Origin: Glandiceps talaboti
Lineage: Eukaryota; Hemichordata; Enteropneusta; Spengelidae
Length of the DNA stretch: 64,000 nucleotides
Reading direction: 5' to 3'
Assembly (NCBI RefSeq): GCF_964340395.1
Contig: NC_135568.1
Location: 9,840,276 to 9,904,275 of the forward strand
Shown here: piece by piece, positions 39,801 through 52,300 of the stretch
Layout of the letters: every line of letters begins with the position of its first letter
How positions within the stretch are numbered: position 1 is the first letter of the stretch
Made by a program: the position numbers and the translations under genes
Notes under the pieces: generated by a model
Databases searched by the model: none
The model's input: the letters and a program-made list of their open reading frames with translations, nothing else
Told to the model about the DNA's origin: nothing

Positions 39801-41374
39801 ACTGGTGTGAGACATACACAGACTATTTCCTGTCATATAAGCAACTGTGTCTCAACTTACAACGGAGTGTTTCTATTTTGTTCAGCAGACAATGACATCT
39901 ACTCATCAAAGTGTCAACTGGAAACTAAAGAACTTTGATGAAGCCGTTGGAAACTAAAGAACTTTGATGAAGCCACTGGTATGAGACGGTGTTGTGAGAC
40001 ACCATTTCCTCTAAACAAGAGAGCAACAGTGTCTCCGCTTACCACAGACAATTGACATCTCCAAACAATAGCCATTGATATGATGAACCTTTCAGTCCAG
40101 CTGCTGGTTATGTCTTTTCATACATATAAACCACTATTGTGAAGGCAGTCTTGGATGGCAACATTGGGCAGTACTACTGTATGGCTGCCTGTCTCACACA
40201 TCTAAAAATCACCATACTACATAAACAGCCAAAGTCAGTATATTTGGCTAATTTATGGCTAAAATCTACATGTATGTACAGTACTAGGCTACACAGCAAG
40301 GCTAGAGTTTCTGTACTGACTCTGCCTGTCTCTATGTCTGTCTATCCCTATCACCACATGGAATCTTTTTTAAAATCAAATTAAAACTAAGATAAGTGTT
40401 AGCTGAATTGGTGCGAAACCATCTCAGGTGGCAGGCTTTGAACCGATTCAAGGTAAATTTGTGTGAAATCAACACAAAAATGAATTGATGCAAATCTATT
40501 GCTCAGCTTTCTAATGGGGACCAATTTACTGAGTTGATTCACTTTTGAATCAATTCAGGTAAGGAGAGGGCTTGTATGTGTATGTGCCTGTCTCTCTGTC
40601 TGTCTGTCTTTCTCTCTCTGTGCCCTGTATAAGGCTAATGATTAAATATGCGTAATTAACAGTGTCCTATAGGGGTACCCATTGTTCGATGTGATGTTTA
40701 TGTGATCAAGTTCTGCCCGTATGTTTGAATGTCATCTGCTATTAATATTCCAAGTAGGGTTATGACACAAAATGGACAAACAACGTATAATTCATTATGT
40801 GTATATTTGAAACTGACAATTTGGTGGTGTGCTACTTAATTCATTATTCAACATGTGAAATAGATTGATATACGAGACGGGTACAGTTCATGAAATATGA
40901 TAGTAGTTTCACCATGTGTCAACTAAAGTTTCAATATTATTTTTTTGCTATCTATTGCATGTAATGACAGACATGCTGAGGTTCAGATTATGTTAACACT
41001 AATAGTCCATGTACGTCTTAATTTAGTGAGGCAACACACAGGCATGCTTCAAATATATTGGGATGGGGTGCCAAGTATATGTGTGTGTGTCTCTGTGTGT
41101 GGCTGTGTCTGTGTGCATGTGTGGTCACAGATCTGTCTAGCATGCCTGTTGATGTGTTGTACTTGTGTGTGCATGTCTGTTCCCAGTCAGTTCATGTGGT
41201 GTCTGTGTGTGCATGTCTGTTCACATATCTGTCTAGGTATGTGTACGGCTGTGGATGTGGTGTCACCATATGTGTTCACAGGTCTATTTAGGTGTGTTGA
41301 TGTATTGTCTGTGAGCATGTCTGTTCATAAATCTCACTATCTGTCTAGGTATATATCTATCTGTCGATGTGTTG

Positions 41375-41428
<54 letters not shown>

Positions 41429-41519
41429 TATGTTCACTGATCTGTCTAAGTACATGTACGTGTCTGTCTCAGTGTCTGATGAGTTTGCACAGGTCTGTTC
41501 ACAGACGTATATAAATTAA

Positions 41520-41570
<51 letters not shown>

Positions 41571-44500
41571 CAAGTCTCTATTGATATATAGTCTGTCCAT
41601 GTCTGTGTGTTCATATGTCAGTGTCTATGGTGTCTAGGTCTGTGTCTGTCTCTCAATGTGTTTTCTTCGGAACAACATGAGGTGATCAACGTGGGCTTCA
41701 GCTTAAAGCAACAATAATGAATGCAATAACATCAACAAAATATTACTATTTGTCATTAGTTTGTACAATTATTACCTCTGTCATCATGCTATAATAGCAC
41801 AGCGACCTTTTCTATTTGAACTCCATGGCAAGTACACAATCTATTGCAGTCTCTGTATACTCCCAGGATTCAATCCTTCACATAGCAACTTCTATCCTAC
41901 CAAGTGCCCATTTATTTATAGTTTGTTTGACTTGGGCAAAAGATCATATTTCAATATTGAGCTGAAGGCTTACACCAATCAGAAACATATGATAGCAACA
42001 AGCCCTGAAACTGACAACTTGCGGACAATGATGAGTGGGCTACTCAACCAGTCACCAATCATATCATGCCGTGTATGTGAAATGTTGCTGCCTTTCAACT
42101 GTCATGTTTTGTTTTAGGCTTTGCAAGGATTATTAAACACATGGTGCAGACAGACACATTTTGATCATGGGGATGTGGGGATTTGCTGTTTGCTGATTGG
42201 CTTTGCAAGATGGCAATGAAGAAGAAAGCTGTGCCCCCCACCCCTATTGTTGTTGTAATGAACATGAAATAATAAACAAATTATTGTTCAGAGAGTTCTG
42301 AATAAAACATATGGTCCCAAATTCATTTTGTTGTTGATGAACACTATAAATATCTCTGGCCTACCTGTATTCAAAAACCCAATCCTGTTTTTGTAATACA
42401 AAGACAACAGACGAAAAAAATAAATAATCACGTGTTTTTAATAACATAGCCTCAGAAAATAAGGTAGGTAGATCAGGATTTTATTTCATTTTCTTTTTTC
42501 ATTGTTTTTATTTTTGAAAAATATTGCATCGACCCAAAAACAAACAAAATGTCGGTCAGAATACTCCTGTGATAGTTTGATGAAATTTGTACAAACATCG
42601 CTGGGGAAAGAGAACATACATCCATGCAGGTCAGGAAAACAAAGAATTTCTTATCTTATCTGAACTTTGCTGTTGTGAACGAAAATGAGATGAGAACGAG
42701 AAACAAGACAACGGTAAAACAATATTGAATCTTGAAAATTGAATTTTTCTTGCCAAATTCAGTTTATTTCAAACACGTGCTAGGGATAATTGTCAGTGAC
42801 TGTATTTGTACTGGAGTTCTTGCTACAGGCTGAGAGGAAGTGAAATCGTAGGTCTAACATACGGATATACTGTTACTAATATTAGACACAAAACAACTGA
42901 CAATATCACATTCAATGAAGAACAGACAGGCAGGTCACATGACTAGCAAATCAGCATTTCATTGGACATCCATTAAATAAACTCAATCCACTGGGAGGGA
43001 GGGAGGTGTGTGGTTCCTGTATTTCACTTTGGAGTATGTTTTATGTCTGCTTGTTGAAAATGGCATTTTCATATTTCGGGTGCAAGATTCGAAAATGGGG
43101 TCTCCTAAACTGTGCATTCTCAATATTTCTGGTTTGGGGTACATTTTACGTCCACTGGTCTAAAATGAGATTTTCATATTTTGGAAGAAAGACTGTAACA
43201 TGGGGTCCACTTTTCATAGTCGCCATGTTTCAACTGAATTCATTACTTATAAAGACAAACTTACAGCCTTTTTCTCACAAGATGGAGTAAATTCAAGAGT
43301 GTGTGTTCAACAAATACTACAAGAAAATGTGACAGTTTTTACAATTTTTTCTCCAATAATATGACATAATTATCATAATCATAATTATTGATGTTTACCA
43401 CTATCGGAAATATCAGAATAAAAATTTCCAGGAGAAAGTTTGAAAAATTCATGAATCTTGAAACGATCATGGAATCCTTTTTTCAACTAATCATGGAGAG
43501 AGGAAACAGTTTTCCTATCCCTTACAAAAGAACACTTTCACTTCCTGTTTGATTCTATGTTGTATTTCAACAAGCTGTCCGACATTCAACATGCGACTTA
43601 AAAACTCGATAGATATCATAGTTTCACTTCTGTAAAGTCTTGTGTTCATGACGCAATAGTGTCTATAATAAATATAGTATCTATAATAAATAAATAAATA
43701 GATAAAATTTGAAATATTTTTTTTGAGGCTTAAGATATTTTTTCCTTTGCAGTAGCAAATGTAATTGGGTTGTTCAGATTTGTAATGCTAAAAATAACGT
43801 CCCCTCACTTTCTGTTCGCTGTATTCCTCCAGAATTAACTTTAATTATCAATGTCACAGAACCTAATCAATTCAAATCTCAGAGGTCTATCTCTCATAAA
43901 GTAGTAATTTTTTGATGTCCACAATCATCCTGATGCAATCTCTTTGTTAGTCTTCCTAACTGTATGTTATATAACAAAGTTTATTATTCATGAACCTGTT
44001 ATTTTCCAACAGGAAGCCACGATCCGTACAATTGACTACTTTCAATACAGCAATAAATGAATGCTGGTTAGATCTCAATTTCAAACATTCGCATGTTTTC
44101 CAAAAATTTATCAATTTAGATGATTTCTAAATGATGTCTATATCTTTTATAGATAGATATTCAACTACAGGGTTCGTACACTTAAAGCAAAACAAAATTC
44201 CAGGACTTTCCAGGGGTTTTTCGTCAGTTTTCCAGGGGTATTCATATTGATTTTGGCCATTTTCCAGGGGTGTTGACACTAAAGTATATGTTTTCAATGA
44301 CATCTAATTGTCTGATGTGGACGAGAAAAATCAACAACAGTTCCCATATGTCACAAAACATTTTAAAGACAATCGACACTATGCAAGATATTGGTTTCAA
44401 AACCACGTTTACACGCTAAGATTAACGGAGAAACCTCTGTCCTACCCCACTAAGTAGCCGCTTCGTCAAGCTGGTGCATTGATCGTGTAAGATTGAGTCG

Positions 44501-47500
44501 AAGCATTCGTCAGTCTAATTCAGACTGACATATCCAGAAAAATAAATCAAAAACTAAAATTTGTCCTCGTTATTGTATGGTTTGATGTTACTAGATTTAT
44601 AAGCCACCTAAAATATTTTTTTCTTCAAAATTTTGAATAAAAATGTCATTTACGTAACGAAATTTTGAGCTATGAATAAATGAATACATTCATCGCTTGC
44701 GTCGCGATGTTTATGTACGGATGCCATGAGTTGCGGAACATCGCGATTTCAACTCAACTTGACCATTGACGAATGTTACTGTACCGACAACATAAAACAG
44801 CAGTTTATTCTTTCAGAACATGTAACAAAAATACCCATTTATCGACGACATAAAAGTCACAACCGTACTTCCACAACCCGGAAATTCAACAGCACTTCCC
44901 TAGGCCTAGCTTGTAGTATCAGTCGACGCTCGTGCGCCGAACTTGTAACAATTTCTAATCGAGGTTGATGATGCTTTGATACTCGCTACAGTGTTACGAT
45001 CGCGATAATCTTGTTAACAGACCTACTGTACATGTTACCCCGGCCGGGACTGTTACAATATCATGTCCCTGAAATGACGACTGGGAGATGTATGGAGTAC
45101 AACTTGATATATGCAAGATCGAAAGAAACACTGCGGCACCCATTCAACTAATAGGCACGGTCTGTGGGGCAAAGTGTCTCGTGGAACGATCGTTTGACTG
45201 TCTGGGTTCAATCGGCGTGAATTTTTATTCATCACCCAGCGTGGCGAAAGACTTTGAAAATATTTTCGCGATTTCACATTTACGAGATTCAGAATCATAT
45301 GAATGGGTGGCTCGAGCACAGACATGACGATCGTCAATATTAATAGATCGATTGAACATGATCATTTTCCAGGGTTTTCCAGGGGTAGGGCGCATTTTTC
45401 CAGGGTTTTCCAGGGCTTTCCAGGGAGGGTTTGAAATTCCAGGGTTTTCCAGGGTTTTCCAGGACCGTGCGAACCCTGAACTATCTGTTAGCTCTCAAGA
45501 TATAAACCATCATAGAGTTGATTATGCGATTGCACAGGTTAAGAGCGTCTCTGACCCTAGCATACCGATATTTCTTTTACGGCGACAGTATTGTTATTTT
45601 GTTCATAGTTTGTTTTAACTAGCCAGTTTCCACTATTGTGTGTGCCTTTTCTTCCTTTCTCCCACATTCCTTTGTGTTTGTGTGTGTATGTGTTTCTTTT
45701 TTTATTCAATTTACCAATGTACTGGTCTGTATACATCATCTAATTGTTAACACTGTACTGCCGTAGATGTCCTTTCTGTGCAGTACGTTTCCAAATCTTA
45801 TCAGAAAACACGTTCTTAACAGAAAACAAACCAATAGACAAAGTATTCAGGTGCAAAACAAATCTAAAACTGTCGTATAAATCAAAGTAGGTACTGCTGT
45901 TTTTTTATCTTGTGGATTCTTACATGTTTACAAGTGTTACAAATCTACTTCATTCAAAACATCGCTAGACTGACCCATTTTCAATGACTATTAGTAAACC
46001 GACGTCGTAAAATGGATTAACTTGAATCTTCTCAAGCCAGTCATCATGAGCAAAAACAAATACAATTCGAATCATGTGAAACGAAGGTCTTGCAACTATT
46101 TTCTTTGTTTTTCATACAATGTATCCAAATGCTTCAACAATCACTCACGAAAATCAAACTCAGAAAATTCGTTGTTTCAAAATATTGACCGATAAAGCGT
46201 TACATGTTGTGCAAAGATTAATAAATATTCTGCCCACCTTGTTAGCCAATTCCTGAAAACGATCAAGTGGATTTATTTACTTTCAAATGGACTCCCAGAG
46301 CTCCCCTTTACATGTTCTAGTATTGTCTGTCGATTTGCTTGTCTGTCGATTTGCTTGTCTCTCGGCTTGATGGACACTGCTGTATCGTATCTTTTGAATA
46401 CAAACATTCTATTGGCTGCTTGCCAGATGATAAATATCACTCAGAAATTGACATAATGCGACAAAAGGCAATTTCTTACAACGTTCCTTTGCTGATATGA
46501 ATTGTGATTGATCAATAATCTATGAAATGTGGTCAATAAACGTTACGTGTTTGCATACAACAGTGAACAAAGTCGTTTTTTAAAACTTTTTTTCCAATTA
46601 AAATTGGAAGTTTGTGAGTGAGTGAAGCATGCAAATAAGCATTGCTATAAAGGTGAACATATTTCCTTTGTGTGGATACATAATATCAAGCTTCAACATG
46701 CCCTGAAAAAGCATTGAGAGTCTGAATACTATGGCATACATGAACATAGTCATGATGCCTGCCAACTTTCACACGCTGTTTGTTGTCTGTCGTCCGTGGA
46801 GTCGCCTACTTCATATTTACAGCTGTCTGCATCTGATATGTCCTCCTACTGGGTGTGACCACGCTATTCAGGGTGGGTGATATCACAATACTGCGGCCAT
46901 AACAAAACACAAATTTATACAAATGTGCATGTACAGTTCTGATGTCCCCACCCTTTTTGTTTAGTCATGCCAAGTAAACGCATAACTTTGCATTTGTTGA
47001 GAACATACTAATTCCAAGATAAAAAGTTAACCAAATAAGCCACAAAATTGTGCACTTTTGAGGCAAATTTAGGTTCATTATTTTAGGAGCAAAATAAGTA
47101 AACATCACTCAACATTACAGCATTGTAATGCCTCCAAACACTGCCTGATTTAAAATTCATTAGCCCAGAGACTTGACTACAGTATGTATCTGGCCTAGAA
47201 TCTAGCCGTGTGGGGATACTTGGTTCTCACCAGGCGTAGGGGGAAAGGTGAGACTTAAAAATCTCCACATAACTGGATTCTAAGCTATGGCTATTTGGCT
47301 CGACAGAGTGAACATCATTGTCAAGCCCAAGACCAAAGTTTCTGGGCTAAACACATTAGCCAAAAAAAACGAGAAATTACACAACATTGAGACAAATTTA
47401 GGTTACTTCCAATACTTTTGAAATTTTGGGGGGAAATATCGCCACGTCACGCAGCATTACAGAACTGCAACATACGAACAATGTAAACAAATGTTTCAGT

Positions 47501-49331
47501 GAAAAAATCCAACACTACCTTCTTATGGAAAGTCTGTTGTTTGGACTATTTGCTTTTGTGTTTTTTTTATATATAATATGGACGTCTGACTGGTAATCAG
47601 AATTATGTTTGGATAAACACGCACAGCCGATGAAATGCTCATTATTTTTCTGTTACGAACGATTTTTAATATAGTTGAGATTTTTATCAAAATCACTCTT
47701 AATTCTGAAATCTAATTTTATGAGATTTGAGTCAGCCTGTTTTATATCACCCTACACTTCTGCACGACATCCTGGACAGAGAAAACAATTTACAGTTTTG
47801 TTAGTCTGTGTGTATATCAATAACTCAAAACACTCAAATCACAATACCTCAAAAAAGAATTATTGAAAAAAAAGTCAGATTTTGTTGAATATGTTGTACA
47901 AAATAACTAAAGACAGACTTTTGAAGAACGTAATAGTGAAATATGTCATCAGTTGACCTGTTGCTGTAGTTCTTTCATGATTACTCACCGTGTCAAACAC
48001 GGACGTCCTTTCGTTCATTTTGCCTATGATAACCTTTCACATTACAATTTTCTGACGAATTACACACATTTCTAACTTCTTTCTTTCACAAACACCTCAC
48101 TTTACGACATTTATCACGTTTTTTTTGGCCAATGCGAGCACAAATAACTTGAAACTTTTGACAGTTTTTCTGCCCTACAAGTATCGTTTATGCATCAAAG
48201 TAAAAGATACTGATTCGCTCCAGAGTAAAAATCCGGAAGCCTGTTTATACACTGAGGAACTAGGTTAGAAGACGAATGATTCATAGATTTTTTACTGTTT
48301 GTATATTCTCTATTGTGCTGTTAAAAAGTCCCTGATGAAGCACTTTTCAATACAAAGCCCGGATTGTCACTGATCATGTTTGCGGCCATGTTTGCACCCA
48401 TTCCCAACAGACAGTAACAGGTACATACAAATTATCCATTCCATACAATGTTACCATTTCTACACAAACATACATCACTATATTTATATTCACGATTTTT
48501 TGGGGGTCAAAAAAAGGGAGAGGGTTAGAAAGACATGCAAATAATACTGTAAAATATGTTCCATCTTGTTCTCTTTGTCGAGCGGTCACATTGAGAATTC
48601 GACCTTATCCCAATGGTGACTATAATTGATCACCTACTCTTGAATTGTCCCATGGAATAACAAGGACGACTTTGTACATGTTAGAATTTAACTTACGCAT
48701 TGGGTAGTCAGATTCAGCCTTGCGAACTGTTTTAACTACAGTTTTCTATTGATTTCCAATGGTCTGTCACTTGATATACATTGTATCAAGACTACCAAAT
48801 TTATAAAGTGGTACTAGTCTAGATACAATGTTTCTGAAGTTGTCTCTGTGCCCTGGACTACTGCTAATTTGGTAGTCTAGATACAATGTTTCTGAAGTTG
48901 TTGCTGTGCCCTGGACTACTGCTAATTTGGTAGTCTAGATACAATGTTTCTGAAGTTGTCTCTATGCCCTGGACTACTGCTAATTTGGTAGTCTAGATAC
49001 AATGTTTAGTATGGTAGTCTGTGTGCCCTGGACTACTGTGAATTTGGTAGTCTAGATACAATGTTTAGTACACCTTGTCTATGTATCCTGGACTACAGCT
49101 AATTTGGTAGTCTAGATACAATGTTTAGTAGTCTGTTCCTGTACCACTGCTAATTTGGTAGTCAAATACAATGTTTACACAATATATAAATTATATAACT
49201 ATATAACTATATATAACTATATATATATATAACTATAACTGTATACATGTATTAACTACATATATATATATATATGTATAATTTGTCATTTTATTTTATA
49301 TGTAGTTTGTATGTTCAAATGAAACTGCTTA

Positions 49332-49386
<55 letters not shown>

Positions 49387-52300
49387 TTTTTGTCTCACTT
49401 ACAGAGATATCCTGAGACTGATTAAATGAGAGTGAAAACCCCATAGTAACCAATTAAACTGATGCATATCAACCACATTTTAATCTATATATAACACACC
49501 ACTTTAAATTAATATCAACGTCATAAGGATTGTACATCGTTGTCGTATATAAATATATTGCATAGATTGATATAATTCTGACATCAATGCCAACAAGTGT
49601 TAGATAATTTTAATTTAATATTAGAAGCACGCTAACGGAAGGAAAACATTACAAAATGTACAAAACTTCTGTCAATTAAATTTGAACCATAATTTTGCTA
49701 AGGGTCAATTTTACCTACTCACCACCCTTATAAAACAGTGACTGCATTTTATAAATTATATAATACATAAGTGGAGGAAAGATTTACCACCACTTCTTAC
49801 AAACAATTCACCATTCAAAATGTGAATTTGATATTTGCTTATGATAATTTTGATGCCTTTTTAACAAAATTATCAAATGTATGTAGATAATTTAGTAATA
49901 AATTCTCACAATATACAAGCAAACAATATGCATGAGATTAGAAATACAACTTTTGGTGCGTATGGAAAAATTGATTCAATCAAATCATAACCTTGAATGG
50001 GAATTACCTATGTGTCAATTCATATTTATATAAACAAACCCTTTGTCTTTTTTGTAAAGTAAATTTTATTAAAATCTCTCAAGTTTCATCAATTTCTCAT
50101 TTCTCAATTCTTTCTTTTTATGTTGTGTGATATCTTTGGGTTTAGTCTTGCTTGCTGTCCGAGTACATTGTCGATTAGTGAGCCCTCTAGCCAAATTTTG
50201 TTGTTGCGAGTCAAAATGTTAAATACTATGATTTCTTGAGAATCACCACATAGTAAGAGATCGGGGAAAAACAAATTTGGGTGCATCACTAGAAATTGTG
50301 TTTGTCAATGGGGCGTCAAATTGGCTTAGCGGGCATACTGTTGGGGACTCGATTCTGATTGTTAGTACATCCATTCTCAGAAGAGATGAACATTGGACAG
50401 AATCAAATCCTACTTTACTGTCTGCAAGCAGGACTACTTTTTGTTTGTTTGTTTTTATTCCAAAGCTTTTGTAGGATGAATGCTGAAAATAAAATCATGA
50501 TAACACAGAAAATAATTTCAGTTTGTTGCGAGGTGTTCTTCATTAACTGCTATGGTTACTACATGTCAACAGAACTATGACGTCATTCGATGAAAACACA
50601 CTGGACAAGTTTATCAAATTACTCCCATATTTTACAAATTGTGATTGACGACTGCACACATACTTGGACAGTATCTAAACAACTTGCCATTCTGTGTAGT
50701 AAAAACAAAGCTGTGTCTCTGATATGCCTGACATGTCCGTTATCAGCACATCATAACTATCTCCCTTTACTAACACCACAGATAAAGACACAGCAATGCA
50801 AAATAACGGCCAAATCCTAAACTGCCCGATTCAACTTCAGGGCAATATTTTCAGAAGACGATGTGCTAGTTTCACACAAAAATACAATAAAATGTCAAAA
50901 ATAATCACTGAAAAAGTTATGTTATGATTTATAATGTCGCAGGGTGATTGTTGTTAAGTAGTAAAATACTTTTACTATCTTACATAGCAACAAAGGTGAA
51001 AGGTCACTTGCTGTCCAGTTCGTGAATTATTACATGAGAAACTGATTGAATACAAGGCTGTATCAAGCACCAATCTATCGCTAGGTCAAAGTACACATCA
51101 CATACCATTCTGTAATTCCCCAACTACCCCTTAACCTCATTCAAGACTTAGTAATCACAGGTCCATCCTCATACAATTCAACCTTCAGTATCCCTATCAC
51201 ATGTTCAGGATTTCTCTTTGACTTATGATATGTCGACGCCCTTCCATGCTTCTAGACTATGATGCAAGCGGTACTGTAGCTGATAGCATGACACAAATGT
51301 TGCATCGTACAGACTAATTCTCTCTCTGACCTAAACTTTTATATCTGATACATGTAATTGAATCAGTTGCCATATTCACATCTTGGGACGTTCTTATCAC
51401 ATATCCTTATTCGTACATGGGATGTTCTCCCAGTAAAGATCCAAACTCGCTCCCCCCCCCCTAAAAAAGATAAATAAATACATAAAAAATTCTTCCTAAA
51501 AACAAAAAAAATATCAATTATATCCTCCGATTGTTTCTCCTGGCCAAAATTCTATGTCCAATAACTGAAATCACCTCATTCACATGTTGGATGTTCATGT
51601 TATAATGATGATCTCTCCTGATGACAAAAGTACTATTACTAGTATTAGTACCTCCTTTGACATGTTTCTCTCTGAGTCAAAATTTTTCCATATCTTCAAA
51701 ATTTAATCGATGGCTTTGTTCACATTTGGGATATTTTCCCCATAACCCTACTTCCTCTTAACAGATCAATGCCCACTTTTACATTGTACAATACATATTG
51801 AGACATTTTCCCCTTATTTCACATCTCAGTGAATCCATAAATTCTGAGCTGAAAATTGAACTTTAGTTTGTAAAATTCATATACATGTACACTACAGTCT
51901 CTACAATTGCATCAATGGGGTTTGTTGCTACCCACTGGATGGTAAACAGAGCTCTGGATTACTTGATCTCACAGGTTGGTGCCTGGGGGAGATGACCCCC
52001 CTAGTTGGTGTTTATGGAGCAGGATCGAATTCAGTAATGTTAATGTCCACACAAATGATAGCCTTACTTATCGTTATCCTCTTGAAAGCAAGATTTTAAA
52101 ATTTAACGATTTTTTTTTTTAATTTGAACTCGTAAGCACAAAAATTTTAATTATGATATCCTCAAATTCAATGTCTGATATTCGTGAGTAATGTGTGAGA
52201 ATTGGCTTGAAATAACCAAAAATAATAATTTCATTGATTGTTATTTCATTGGTTTGAATTAATATTGCCTCCATCATCATAACTGGCATGAAATGACATG

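Noticed and set aside
41761-42117. 118-residue open frame in the Sp intron
   Set aside because: No recognised motif, no splice signals in a consistent phase, and ordinary length for chance in a 64-kb window.
45088-45327. 79- and 94-residue frames inside the hAT-like element as transposase remnants
   Set aside because: No hAT transposase motif (dimerisation domain or DDE context) can be recognised in either strand.
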